Source of the DNA: Merdibacter sp965119685
Lineage (GTDB): Bacteria > Bacillota_I > Bacilli_A > Erysipelotrichales > Erysipelotrichaceae
Assembly (NCBI GenBank): GCA_965119685.1
Contig: OZ221971.1
Span: forward strand, 186,001 to 250,000
Reading direction: 5' to 3'
DNA length: 64,000 nt
Each line of letters opens with the position of its first letter. Within the stretch, counting starts at the first letter, position 1. A program made the translations under genes and the position numbers. Of the stretch, positions 24,683-32,728 are shown in pieces. The notes beneath the pieces are model-generated. The model was not told where the DNA came from. It worked only from the letters and a program-made list of their open reading frames with translations, and made no database searches.

Positions 24683-24997
24683 CTTTTGAATGAAAAGCGC
24701 TTTCTTTTCGCTCCTATCCTTTGACAATGCGGCCGTCCCCACCCAAGATCAACGAACAGATTGCTTTCCCTTTTTGTTTCCGGCGTTTTCCACCCCCTTT
24801 CCTCACCGCATTTTCGCCTAATGCACTCCTTCTTTTTTTATTTTCCAAAATGCCGCTTTCTTTTCTCATCTGCCAAAATCAAAACCGGGCTGCACTGCGC
24901 ATCCTCTATGGCAGACACATCCGCAAGACGCTATCTAAACGAACACAGATGTCGAAGTGTGTCGTTTTTTGCGCGATTATGTGTTTCCAAAACCGAT

Positions 24998-25006
24998 TGC
25001 TATAAT
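24998..25006 (+). promoter_or_regulatory. extended -10 promoter of the PTS operon
   Basis: TGCTATAAT with a poor -35 region. It gives a very short leader before AAAGGAGGT (25015-25023). The weak -35 fits a promoter that needs an activator. Confidence 0.6.
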
Positions 25007-25034
25007 GGGGCCGTAAAGGAGGTAGCTGATTCTC

Positions 25035-25478
25035 ATGTGTAGATTGTTGCTGTTAAGCCATTCTGAGCTGTCCAAAGCGTTTTATGAGACCGCAGCGCTG
25101 ATCATGGGGAAGCCAACGGCGGACGTTTCCTACATTCCTTTCCCCTACGGTCAGGATTTGGACGTCTATCAAAAAGCGATCGAGGATGAAGTGGAGAACG
25201 CCGGCAAAGAAGGCATTTTGATCCTAACCGATCTCTTCGGCGGAAGCCCGTTTATGATCACCAGCCGTGTCTATGGCAAATATCATGACGTCTATCCGAT
25301 GGAGATCGTCTGCGGCATGAATCTCGCGATGGTCGTCGAGGCCGTACACGCGCTCAGCTCGCCGTGCTCCCTGCAAGCGCTCAAAGCGACCGCATTAAAG
25401 GCCGGGCGCGCAGGCATCGTCGATTTCTCAGAAAGGCTGGAAACACAAAATCAGGAAGAAAGGAGGAAAACCGCATGA
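25035..25478 (+). CDS. PTS EIIA, mannose/fructose/sorbose family
   Basis: It carries phosphate from HPr to EIIB. The 147-residue protein has the family fold, with the active His in LLLSHSELSKAF (residue about 8) and the EILILTDLFGGSP-type loop (GILILTDLFGGSPF). It is the first gene of an EIIA-EIIB-EIIC-EIID-sgcQ-HAD operon. Its TGA overlaps the next ATG, so the two are translationally coupled. It is cytoplasmic. Confidence 0.93.
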   Translation: MCRLLLLSHSELSKAFYETAALIMGKPTADVSYIPFPYGQDLDVYQKAIEDEVENAGKEGILILTDLFGGSPFMITSRVYGKYHDVYPMEIVCGMNLAMVVEAVHALSSPCSLQALKATALKAGRAGIVDFSERLETQNQEERRKTA

Positions 25479-25942
25479 GTATTCAAATGATTCGCATTGA
25501 CGATCGGCTGATTCACGGACAGATCGTCACCGCATGGGCAAAGAACCTGCAGATCAAGAAAATCTGGATCGTCGACGATGGGGTCGCCAAGGACGACTTC
25601 ATCAAAGGGGTCATGCAGATGGTCGCACCCTCTGACCGCGAGCTGATCATCACCGGCATGGCGGAGATCCCCGCGTTGGTGGAAAAATTTGACGCGTCGA
25701 TGGACAATGTGCTGATCTTGGTCAAGTACCCTTATGTCGCCAAGGAGATCTTTTTGGCAGGCGTTGGGCTCAAGGAGCTCAACATCGGCGGCATGGGCGC
25801 AGGGGCAGAGCGGAAAAAGCTGTTTAAGAACATCTCTGCCAGCCAGGCGGAGAAGGACACGCTCAAAAGCATTCAGGCGATGGGCGTCGATGTGTATTTT
25901 CAGGTGACGCCGGATGAAAAGCGTTCACCGTTTACGAGTTAA
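25475..25942 (+). CDS. PTS EIIB, mannose/fructose/sorbose family
   Basis: It passes phosphate to the sugar during uptake. The 155-residue protein starts IQMIRIDDRLIHGQIVTAWA, with the phosphorylated His in DRLIHGQ, as in ManX/SorB-type EIIB. The ATG at 25475 overlaps the EIIA stop and follows GGAGG; an in-frame ATG further upstream would lie inside EIIA. Substrate is not clear from sequence; this family handles mannose, GlcNAc, galactosamine, sorbose and others. Confidence 0.93.
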   Translation: MSIQMIRIDDRLIHGQIVTAWAKNLQIKKIWIVDDGVAKDDFIKGVMQMVAPSDRELIITGMAEIPALVEKFDASMDNVLILVKYPYVAKEIFLAGVGLKELNIGGMGAGAERKKLFKNISASQAEKDTLKSIQAMGVDVYFQVTPDEKRSPFTS

Positions 25943-25957
25943 AAGAGAGGAGATTGT

Positions 25958-26716
25958 ATGTTAGTACAAGGATTATTGATCGGTTTGCTCGCCACGATCT
26001 GCGGCGGCGTATTTGTAGAGTATCTGGTCTGGATCATCCGTAACCCGATCATCGAGGGTGCGCTGACCGGAGCGATCTTAGGAGACTGGATGACGGGAGC
26101 GACTATCGGCGCAACCATTCAGCTCATTTACATGGGACAGATCACCGTCGGCGGTGTTTCTTCCTTCGATAAGTGTTATGCGGGCGTCATCGCCACGGCG
26201 GTAACGATGCTCTCGCATCAGACGCCGGAGGTCGGCGTGACGATCGCGGTGACGTTAGGAACGATCGGCCTGCTCGCCAGCAACGCGCTGATGACGGTCA
26301 ACGTCGCTTTCGTTCACATGGCGGATCGCTACATTGAAACCGGAGAGACGAAGCGTTTATGGGTTTACAACTGGCTGCTGCCGCAGTTGGTCGCCGTGCT
26401 CTTCTATGGCATCCCCGCTTTCATCTGCGTCTACTTCGGCGCCGACGTCTTTGAAAGCTTTATGAGCGCTCTCCCGATACAGGTATCCAACGCGCTCAAC
26501 GTCGTGGGTTCCGTTTTGCCGGCGCTTGGTATCGGCATGATGTTCAAAGCGGTCTACAAGAAGAAATTCATCGCTTTCGCCATCATCGGCTTTGTGCTGA
26601 TCGCCTATCTGCATCTTGACATCATCGCCTGCACGTTAGTCGGCGTTGCCGCGGCGGTGCTCTACTGGTCGCTTGGATTAGATAAATTAACGGAAGGAGA
26701 AAACGGTAATGAGTAG
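25958..26716 (+). CDS. PTS EIIC, mannose/sorbose family membrane channel
   Basis: The membrane half-channel that binds and moves the sugar. The 252-residue protein has several hydrophobic helices and the family pattern GALTGAILGDWMTGATIGATIQLIYMG (shown in the region of residues 38-65). It follows EIIB by 15 bases and overlaps EIID by eight bases. Confidence 0.92.
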   Translation: MLVQGLLIGLLATICGGVFVEYLVWIIRNPIIEGALTGAILGDWMTGATIGATIQLIYMGQITVGGVSSFDKCYAGVIATAVTMLSHQTPEVGVTIAVTLGTIGLLASNALMTVNVAFVHMADRYIETGETKRLWVYNWLLPQLVAVLFYGIPAFICVYFGADVFESFMSALPIQVSNALNVVGSVLPALGIGMMFKAVYKKKFIAFAIIGFVLIAYLHLDIIACTLVGVAAAVLYWSLGLDKLTEGENGNE

Positions 26717-27545
26717 CGTAAAACAGGAAGTGAGTAATCAAAAGCGCTTGACAAAACAGGATCTGATCCGCTGCTTCATCATCTGGGAAGGCACCACGGA
26801 ATGCTGCCTCTCCTATGAACGACTGATGTCGCTGGGCTTTTGCCATGCGATGACGCCGATCATCAACCGCCTGTATGCGGACGATAAGGAAGCGCGGGTA
26901 CAGGCACTGCGCCGCCACATGACGTTCTTCAACACTGAGAACAACTGGGGCGCTTTCATCCCGGGTCTCGTCGCCTCGATGGAGGAGGACATGGCCAACG
27001 GCGGCAACACCGACGAGGACATGATCAAAAATATCAAGGTCGGCCTGATGGGCCCTTTGGCGGGCATCGGCGATACGATCACACAGGGACTGGTCAAGAC
27101 GGTCGCGCTTGCCATCGGTGTGGATATGACGCTTTCCGGCGGCGCATTAGGACCGATCGTCTTCTTCCTGCTGTATGGCATCTATCTGATGGCGATGGGC
27201 ATCTTCACCTTCACTAAGGGCTATACGTTAGGACGCAGCATTCTCAGCAAGATCACCGATCGCAAGATCATGAACAAGATCACAGACATTTTAAGCATTA
27301 TCGGTCTGACGATCGCCGGCGCCATGATCGCCAACAACGTCAGCATCTCTACACCGCTGCAATTCACAGTCGGCGATTCTACCGTCGTCATTCAGGACTT
27401 GTTAAATTCCATCGTGCCTAGCCTGCTCTCGGTTGCCGCGGTAGCCGCCGTGTTCTGGGGCCTGCGCAAGAATGTCAGCGTCTTTAAAATCATGATCGTC
27501 ATGTTTGTCGTGGCGATCGCATGCAGCCTGATCGGCATCTTATAG
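26709..27545 (+). CDS. PTS EIID, mannose/sorbose family
   Basis: The second membrane subunit of the transporter, needed with EIIC. The 278-residue protein has the EIID N-terminus (LTKQDLIRCFIIWEGTTECC), the FFNTENNWGAFIPGLVASME loop and LMGPLAGIGDTITQG. Membrane helices lie in the C-terminal half. An EIIA, EIIB, EIIC and EIID set is complete, so the operon can transport a sugar by itself. Confidence 0.93.
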   Translation: MSSVKQEVSNQKRLTKQDLIRCFIIWEGTTECCLSYERLMSLGFCHAMTPIINRLYADDKEARVQALRRHMTFFNTENNWGAFIPGLVASMEEDMANGGNTDEDMIKNIKVGLMGPLAGIGDTITQGLVKTVALAIGVDMTLSGGALGPIVFFLLYGIYLMAMGIFTFTKGYTLGRSILSKITDRKIMNKITDILSIIGLTIAGAMIANNVSISTPLQFTVGDSTVVIQDLLNSIVPSLLSVAAVAAVFWGLRKNVSVFKIMIVMFVVAIACSLIGIL

Positions 27546-27661
27546 CAGCAAATGAACGTGTCTTGCATACCTCATCTCTCAAGAGGACGCAAAGCAGGGG
27601 ACAAACAAGAAACAAAGAAGCCGCGCAGGGTTATGCGCGGGGAAATGGAGACAAGAAAGAT

Positions 27662-28492
27662 ATGAGAAAAACTTGGTTAAGCGATGTGATCGGCACGGAG
27701 AAAGCGGCCATCGGCGTCGTTCACTTCAAGGCGTTTCCCAGCGATCCGCTCTATGACACACAAGCGGGGATGGAGGGAATCGTCCATGCGGCGCGAAACG
27801 ATCTGATCGCCTTGCAAAACGGCGGGATCGATGCGGTGCTATTCTCTAACGAATTCAGCTTTCCTTATGAGCCAAAGCCCTCGATGGAGGTCATTGCCGG
27901 CATGGCGTATGTCATCGGCGCGCTGAAAGGGGATCTGCGTGTTCCTTATGGGGCAAATGTCATCTCTGATACGCACGCTTCCATCGCGTTAAACGCGGCG
28001 ATCGGCGGCGTACTCATGCGGGGAACCTTCGCCGGCGCCTTTTCCAACAACATGGGCATCGTCAACGCGCATCCGGGAGAGTTTCTGCGCCACCGCCATC
28101 AGCTGGGATTGGATCACGCGCTGAAAATGGTGCATTATGTCATCCCGGAATCGGCACAGGAATTAGGCGGCAGAGACAAGCATGCCGTAGCGGAGGGCGC
28201 GCTGTTTGGCAACCTGCCTGATGCATTGGGCATCTGCGGCGCAAATGCGGGCAAGAAGATCGACCTCGATTTCATTCGTGAGATTCATCAGGCGCATCCG
28301 GATACCGTGCTGTTTGCGACGACCGGCGTCAGCATCGATACGATCGAGGAGATCTACGGGGTGGCAGATGCGGCGTTTATCGCCACTCACTTTAAAAAGG
28401 ACGGCGTCTTTGCCAACGATGTGGACGAAGCGCGCGTGAAACGCTTCATGGACCGACTGAAAGCATATCGAAGCACATGCGAAAAAAGCTAA
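27662..28492 (+). CDS. BtpA/SgcQ family TIM-barrel protein
   Basis: A 276-residue protein of the BtpA/SgcQ family, often found in sugar PTS operons with no firm biochemical role. It has the pattern IGVVHFKAFPSDPLYDTQ near residue 16 and a conserved GANVISDTHASIALN. The ATG at 27662 gives the family N-terminus; sequence upstream is not conserved-looking. It overlaps the HAD gene by 16 bases. From context it may be an aldolase or epimerase acting on the phosphorylated sugar made by this PTS. Confidence 0.85.
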   Translation: MRKTWLSDVIGTEKAAIGVVHFKAFPSDPLYDTQAGMEGIVHAARNDLIALQNGGIDAVLFSNEFSFPYEPKPSMEVIAGMAYVIGALKGDLRVPYGANVISDTHASIALNAAIGGVLMRGTFAGAFSNNMGIVNAHPGEFLRHRHQLGLDHALKMVHYVIPESAQELGGRDKHAVAEGALFGNLPDALGICGANAGKKIDLDFIREIHQAHPDTVLFATTGVSIDTIEEIYGVADAAFIATHFKKDGVFANDVDEARVKRFMDRLKAYRSTCEKS

Positions 28493-29136
28493 GCGGGGTG
28501 ATCTTCGATTGTGACGGGGTGCTGTTGGACAGCGAAGCCATCTACTTGCAATCGCTGTGCGACTACCTGCACACCGTCGGTATCGAAGCGGACATGCAGG
28601 ATGTGGTCAGCGTGCTGGGCAAGCCGATGGCAATGATCACGCTGGAGCTGCGCGAGAAGTTTGACTTGTCACAGTACAGCGACGAGGAGATCGTCAGCGG
28701 ACAGCGGCGCATCTTTCGCTCCCGCTTCGCACAGGCGCATTTAACGCCGATGCCGCATTTGCTTACGCTGCTTGACTGGTGCAAGGCGCAGGGACTGCGG
28801 ATGGCGATCGCCTCTTCTTCCGATCAAAACTATCTGCGCGACGTCACCCGGCGCCTGCATATCGAAGCGTACTTCGACGCCGTCATCAGCGGCGAAACAG
28901 TTGCGCATGGCAAGCCCGCTCCGGACATCTATCACTATGCCGCCCGCAGGCTGAATCTTTCCCGCGAGGAACTCGTCATCATCGAGGACTCGGCCAACGG
29001 CATCTTGGCCGGCGTTCAAAGCGGCTGCTTCACCATCGGCTACAAAGGCTCGATCATCCCTCAGGATACCTCTTTGGCAGATTGGGAAACCGACGATTTT
29101 TGCGAAGTACTCGGCTTTTTAAAACAGCATGTCTGA
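28477..29136 (+). CDS. HAD-family phosphatase / beta-phosphoglucomutase-like
   Basis: A 219-residue haloacid dehalogenase hydrolase. Motif I is VIFDCDGVLLDSE (nucleophile and acid Asp), motif II IASSS, motif III Lys in HGKPAPDIY and motif IV IIEDSANGI. A helical cap domain lies at residues about 18-85, as in beta-phosphoglucomutase. Substrate is likely a sugar phosphate from the operon. It is the last gene; a strong terminator follows. Confidence 0.9.
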   Translation: MRKKLSGVIFDCDGVLLDSEAIYLQSLCDYLHTVGIEADMQDVVSVLGKPMAMITLELREKFDLSQYSDEEIVSGQRRIFRSRFAQAHLTPMPHLLTLLDWCKAQGLRMAIASSSDQNYLRDVTRRLHIEAYFDAVISGETVAHGKPAPDIYHYAARRLNLSREELVIIEDSANGILAGVQSGCFTIGYKGSIIPQDTSLADWETDDFCEVLGFLKQHV

Positions 29137-29220
29137 ATGTATCAGATAAAAACAAACGGCTTTCCTGCTTGCCACTTCTATTTTGAAATCATCACTGTCT
29201 AAGCATCTCAGATAATGTAG

Positions 29221-29268
29221 AAAGGCTTTCCGCTCTCATTGGTAACATGAAAGGGAAAGCCTTTTCGT
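29221..29268 (+). terminator. terminator of the mannose-type PTS operon
   Basis: AAAGGCTTTCC / GGAAAGCCTTT, an 11-bp perfect stem, followed by T-rich sequence. It lies between convergent operons. Confidence 0.85.
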
Positions 29269-29345
29269 TTTCTTTGATGAAGCGTTGTCACTGAGCATGA
29301 TCGCAAGAGATAGCGCGCAGGTATATATTCTGTGAAATCCCGCCT

Positions 29346-30191
29346 TCACTCAATGCCGTTTTCCAGCGCTTCCTCCAGCATCTCCTTCGTATACAGCAAT
29401 ATATATCCCAGATACACATGGCGATAGCCGTCGCCCGCAAACGTATGCACCTCCTCGTCCCCCTGATGATGAACGAGAAGATCGCGCACGCTGTCTTTTA
29501 GCTGTGCAATCACGTCAAAGGTCAAAGGATAGCCGCCATGCGCCGGATAAATCTCTTGAATGGCCGCTTTGCCCATCTGTTCGATCTTCGTATAGGAGCG
29601 CATCAGCACCGACAGCGGATCACAGTGCGTATACAGCGCTTTGAGATTCCAGATGTTATAGCTTGTGATGGTATCGCCCGTAAACAGCCAGCCCTGCCTT
29701 TCTTCGTAAAAAGCGACAGAGCCCTTGCTGTGGCCGGGAATTTCGATGATGCGCAAAGACAGACCGCCTAAATCCAGCACATCGCCTTCTTGCAGGGGCA
29801 GAAAGCGCGTATGGGCAAGCGTGCTGTGCACATAGGCTTCCACATCCATCAATGATCTGATCTGCGTGATCTTCGTCTCTCGATAATCGATGAAGCCTCT
29901 CTTGGCATCCGCGTTGTCATTTTCATGCAAAGCCGCAAGATCCGCAGGATGTACATACACATCAGAAAATCGATAACTGCCTAAGCCATGATCCGGATCG
30001 CCGTGTGTCAGCGCCACAAGCAAGGGCAGATCACTCACCGCACGCACCTGTGCCAAAATATCGCCATAACCATAGCCGGTATCGATTAACAGCGCATGAT
30101 GATCCCCCAGCAACAGATAGAGATTGGTCGAATTGACCTCCTTAATGCAATAGAGACGCTCATGAATCCGCGTCGTCTGATACAGTCCCAT
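29346..30191 (-). CDS. metallo-beta-lactamase-fold hydrolase in a beta-glucoside operon
   Basis: A 281-residue MBL-fold protein with LLIDTGYGYGD, the metal motif THGDPDHGLGS (the second His of the usual HxHxDH is Asp), IIEIPGHSKGSVAFY and LFTGDT. It is the last gene of the operon; its ATG overlaps the bglA stop (TGATG). It probably acts on a product of glucoside breakdown, for example a lactone or ester of the aglycone; this is inferred from position only. Confidence 0.85.
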   Translation of the reverse strand: MGLYQTTRIHERLYCIKEVNSTNLYLLLGDHHALLIDTGYGYGDILAQVRAVSDLPLLVALTHGDPDHGLGSYRFSDVYVHPADLAALHENDNADAKRGFIDYRETKITQIRSLMDVEAYVHSTLAHTRFLPLQEGDVLDLGGLSLRIIEIPGHSKGSVAFYEERQGWLFTGDTITSYNIWNLKALYTHCDPLSVLMRSYTKIEQMGKAAIQEIYPAHGGYPLTFDVIAQLKDSVRDLLVHHQGDEEVHTFAGDGYRHVYLGYILLYTKEMLEEALENGIE

Positions 30192-31636
30192 CACAGTTCC
30201 TCTCCATTGGTGGCGATCAGATGCTGATACCAATAAAAGCTGTCCTTGCAAAAACGCCTGCGGCTGCCGTTGCCATCGTCATCCTGATCGACATAGATGA
30301 AACCATAACGCTTGCTCATCTCGCTGGTACCGCTACTCACCAAATCGATCGGTCCCCACATCGTGTAGCCCATGATGTCGCAGCCATCTTCCGCCGCCTG
30401 CTTTAAAGCGCGCAGATGCGCTTGCAGATAGTCGATGCGATAATGGTCGTGTACCGTATGATCCGCTCCCAGCTCCTCCTGTGCCCCTATGCCGTTTTCC
30501 AAGACAAACAGCGGCTTGCGATAGCGGTCATACAGCTGATTGGCACAGATACGCAGTCCGAGGGGATCAATTTGCCAGCCCCACTGCGTCGTCTCCAAAT
30601 AACGGTTTTTCACCCCGCCGGTCATATTGCCGCTGGTGAGTTCTTTCCCCTCGCTGTCTGCCGTCGTTACGATCGACATATAGTAGGAGAAGCCGACAAA
30701 ATCCACCGTTCCCTCGCGCAGCAGGCGGCGATCCTCCTCGCTGATGTGCACGGATATACGCTGCTCCTTCCAATAAGCATTCAAATAATAAGGATATTCA
30801 CCCGTCACCATCACATCTAAAAAGGACAGGTTGATGAGCTGATCAAACTGCTGGTTTGCGAGCACATCGCTGGGATTGCTGGAATACGGATAGGTGGTAA
30901 TATCCGCAATCATGCAGCCGATCTGCATGCTTGCATCGATGGCCTTCGCCTCTTTTACCATTCTCGCCGAAGCGACGAGCTGATGGTGAATTCCCTGCCA
31001 GCGCTTTTGTTCATATGCGTGACCGCTGCCGCTGATCATACCCAGGGTCTTAAACGGGGCCTTGAGCGCCATGTTGATCTCGTTAAAAGGAATCCAGTAT
31101 TTCACTTTATCGTGATAGCGTGCAAACAACAGCTTTGCGAAGCCGACATAAATATCGATGAGCGCCGGGTTGCTCCAGCCCTGATACTTATCCCATACGA
31201 GGATCGGCGGATCAAAGTGTGAAATCGTCACCAGCGGCTGTATGTGATACTGCAGACAGGTGTCGATCACATCGTCGTAATAAGCGAGCGCCTTTTCGTT
31301 GACCTCCTGCAAGTCCAAGGTCGGCAAGACGCGGGCGATGGCAATAGAGAAACGAAACACCCGAAAGCCCATCTGTGCAAACAGCGCAATATCCTCACGG
31401 TAGGTATGATAGAAATCGATACCCCAGCGTTTCGGGTAATCGCGCTCATCCCCGCATTTTGCCTGCGCAATGTCCTGCTCGCTCACCCATGCCTGTCCAA
31501 ATCGCTTTCGCTCCTGCGGCGAAATATGCTTGATAATCTCCGGAAAAGTCAGGCTTTTGCCATCCTCATTCCATGCCCCCTCTGCCTGAGCGGCGCAGAT
31601 GGCACCGCCCCATAAAAAATCTTTACGAAATCCCAT
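30191..31636 (-). CDS. bglA: 6-phospho-beta-glucosidase, GH1
   Basis: It splits phosphorylated beta-glucosides delivered by the PTS into glucose-6-phosphate and aglycone. The 481-residue protein has the GH1 N-terminus (FRKDFLWGGAICAAQAEGAW), the acid/base Glu in IPFNEINM and the nucleophile Glu in LFVLENGIG. NEI is usual in 6-phospho enzymes. Two ATGs stand in tandem; the second has better spacing to GGAGG. Transcription comes from the licT promoter or from the 326-base gap upstream. Confidence 0.95.
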   Translation of the reverse strand: MGFRKDFLWGGAICAAQAEGAWNEDGKSLTFPEIIKHISPQERKRFGQAWVSEQDIAQAKCGDERDYPKRWGIDFYHTYREDIALFAQMGFRVFRFSIAIARVLPTLDLQEVNEKALAYYDDVIDTCLQYHIQPLVTISHFDPPILVWDKYQGWSNPALIDIYVGFAKLLFARYHDKVKYWIPFNEINMALKAPFKTLGMISGSGHAYEQKRWQGIHHQLVASARMVKEAKAIDASMQIGCMIADITTYPYSSNPSDVLANQQFDQLINLSFLDVMVTGEYPYYLNAYWKEQRISVHISEEDRRLLREGTVDFVGFSYYMSIVTTADSEGKELTSGNMTGGVKNRYLETTQWGWQIDPLGLRICANQLYDRYRKPLFVLENGIGAQEELGADHTVHDHYRIDYLQAHLRALKQAAEDGCDIMGYTMWGPIDLVSSGTSEMSKRYGFIYVDQDDDGNGSRRRFCKDSFYWYQHLIATNGEEL

Positions 31637-31962
31637 CATCTTCCTCCTCTGGCCTATGCCGCTGTGTTATTCGTCGTTTATACAGTACATTCCCCATCGC
31701 TTTAAGGAAATCCGCAAGCGTTCGGGTGAATTTCCAGGAAACACACGCAGGACAAAGCTGCCTCCGCCGTTTTTTGACATTACGTTCACCTTCAAAATTT
31801 GAGATCGTTCATAAGTCTCAGGCAGGCGCTTTTGGCGTTTTATACAATCGAAGCAGCGCGAACCGCTTTCCTTCGCCGATGGTTTGTTTCCTGTGTGCTT
31901 TACAGACATTTCGATCGGTATCGACGGTTCGTCTTTTCTGCGAAAGAGCAAGCCGTAAGCGC
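31637..31962. other. gap inside the beta-glucoside operon
   Basis: About 326 bases between the amidohydrolase and bglA. A 37-codon frame (MSKNGGGSFVLRVFPGN..., minus strand, ending at 31667) has AAGGTG upstream and could be a small protein, but there is no other support. No clear promoter or RAT site is seen here. Confidence 0.45.
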
Positions 31963-32709
31963 TCATCCCTCCCCAGGAAGCAGGCCATACAGCCGTGCGC
32001 AGTTTTCCCCCAACACCTGATCCAAGATCTTCGGTGTGTGCGCATGTTGAGAATACGCAAAGGCATCGCACAGCTTCTGCTGTTCCAGCGCATAAGTATA
32101 AAACGGAAAATCCGCCCCCATCAGCACTTTTTCGGGCACTTGATCGATCGCCCGCCGCACTGCGTTAAACGAGGCGATCCCGGTATCCAGATAGACGTTG
32201 GGACAGCTTTTAGCAGTCTCGATCGCGGCATCCGCTTCCCAGATCGCCCCCATGTGCGCAATCTGAAAGGTCGCATGAGGGAAGCGAGCGGCCATCGCGG
32301 CGATGCGATAAGGGTGAACGTAGGGATCGTGCGTCGTACAGTGGATGACGATGTGCAGCCGATGAACGTCGCAGTAGGCAAACAGCGGCGTCAGCTTCTT
32401 TTCATCATCGATATGAAAGCGGGAGAGCGTCGGATGCAGCTTCAGCCCCCGCATCCCATAGGTCTCTATGCACGTTTTCAGCTGTGCTGCGCTTTGGCTG
32501 TCATTAGGATCGATAAATGCCAGCGGCAAAATATTCGTATATGCGTCCAGTGCCTTTGCCAGCTGACGGTTTGCTTCAAAGCATGCGCTCAAAGGGAAAG
32601 CGGCAACAGCATCCACCCCGCTGCGCGCCATCTCCCTGCACACGTTATCGATCGCCGCAATCGGCTGACTGCCGTCAAGACAGATATGCGTATGCGCATC
32701 CATTCGCAT
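31963..32709 (-). CDS. amidohydrolase-family TIM-barrel hydrolase
   Basis: A 248-residue amidohydrolase_2-type metal enzyme. It shows DAHTHICLDG (metal ligands), GLKLHPTLSRF, IVIHCTTHD, IAHMGA and VLMGADFPFY. Its substrate is unknown; family members hydrolyse or decarboxylate cyclic and aromatic acids. Its place between the PTS gene and bglA suggests it works on the released aglycone. Good ribosome binding site (GGGAGG). Confidence 0.85.
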   Translation of the reverse strand: MRMDAHTHICLDGSQPIAAIDNVCREMARSGVDAVAAFPLSACFEANRQLAKALDAYTNILPLAFIDPNDSQSAAQLKTCIETYGMRGLKLHPTLSRFHIDDEKKLTPLFAYCDVHRLHIVIHCTTHDPYVHPYRIAAMAARFPHATFQIAHMGAIWEADAAIETAKSCPNVYLDTGIASFNAVRRAIDQVPEKVLMGADFPFYTYALEQQKLCDAFAYSQHAHTPKILDQVLGENCARLYGLLPGEG

Positions 32710-32728
32710 GTTCGCTCGCCTCCCTTGC

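Larger units (their letters stand above)
24565..25034. other. divergent intergenic region between levR and the mannose-type PTS operon
   Basis: About 470 bases. It holds a perfect 14-bp inverted repeat (24602-24615 / 24669-24682) near levR and an extended -10 promoter for the PTS operon at 25001. No -24/-12 (sigma-54) promoter was found on either strand by eye. No coding sequence is supported. Confidence 0.6.

Noticed and set aside
24565..25034. Sigma-54 (-24/-12) promoter for the mannose-type PTS operon
   Set aside because: Expected for a LevR system, but no GG-N10-GC site in a TGGCAC-N5-TTGC context is present by eye. The TTGC before the operon is part of an extended -10.
24721..25042. Two overlapping frames upstream of the PTS operon
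   Set aside because: They cover the promoter and ribosome binding site of EIIA and have low-complexity Phe/Pro-rich products.
30191..31636. Apparent change of the GH1 acid/base motif NEP to NEI in bglA
   Set aside because: NEI is normal in 6-phospho-beta-glucosidases.
31667..31780. 37-residue peptide MSKNGGGSFVLRVFPGN... upstream of bglA
   Set aside because: There is an AAGGTG site, but no family, no conservation evidence and a simple explanation as leader DNA; noted in the gap entry only.
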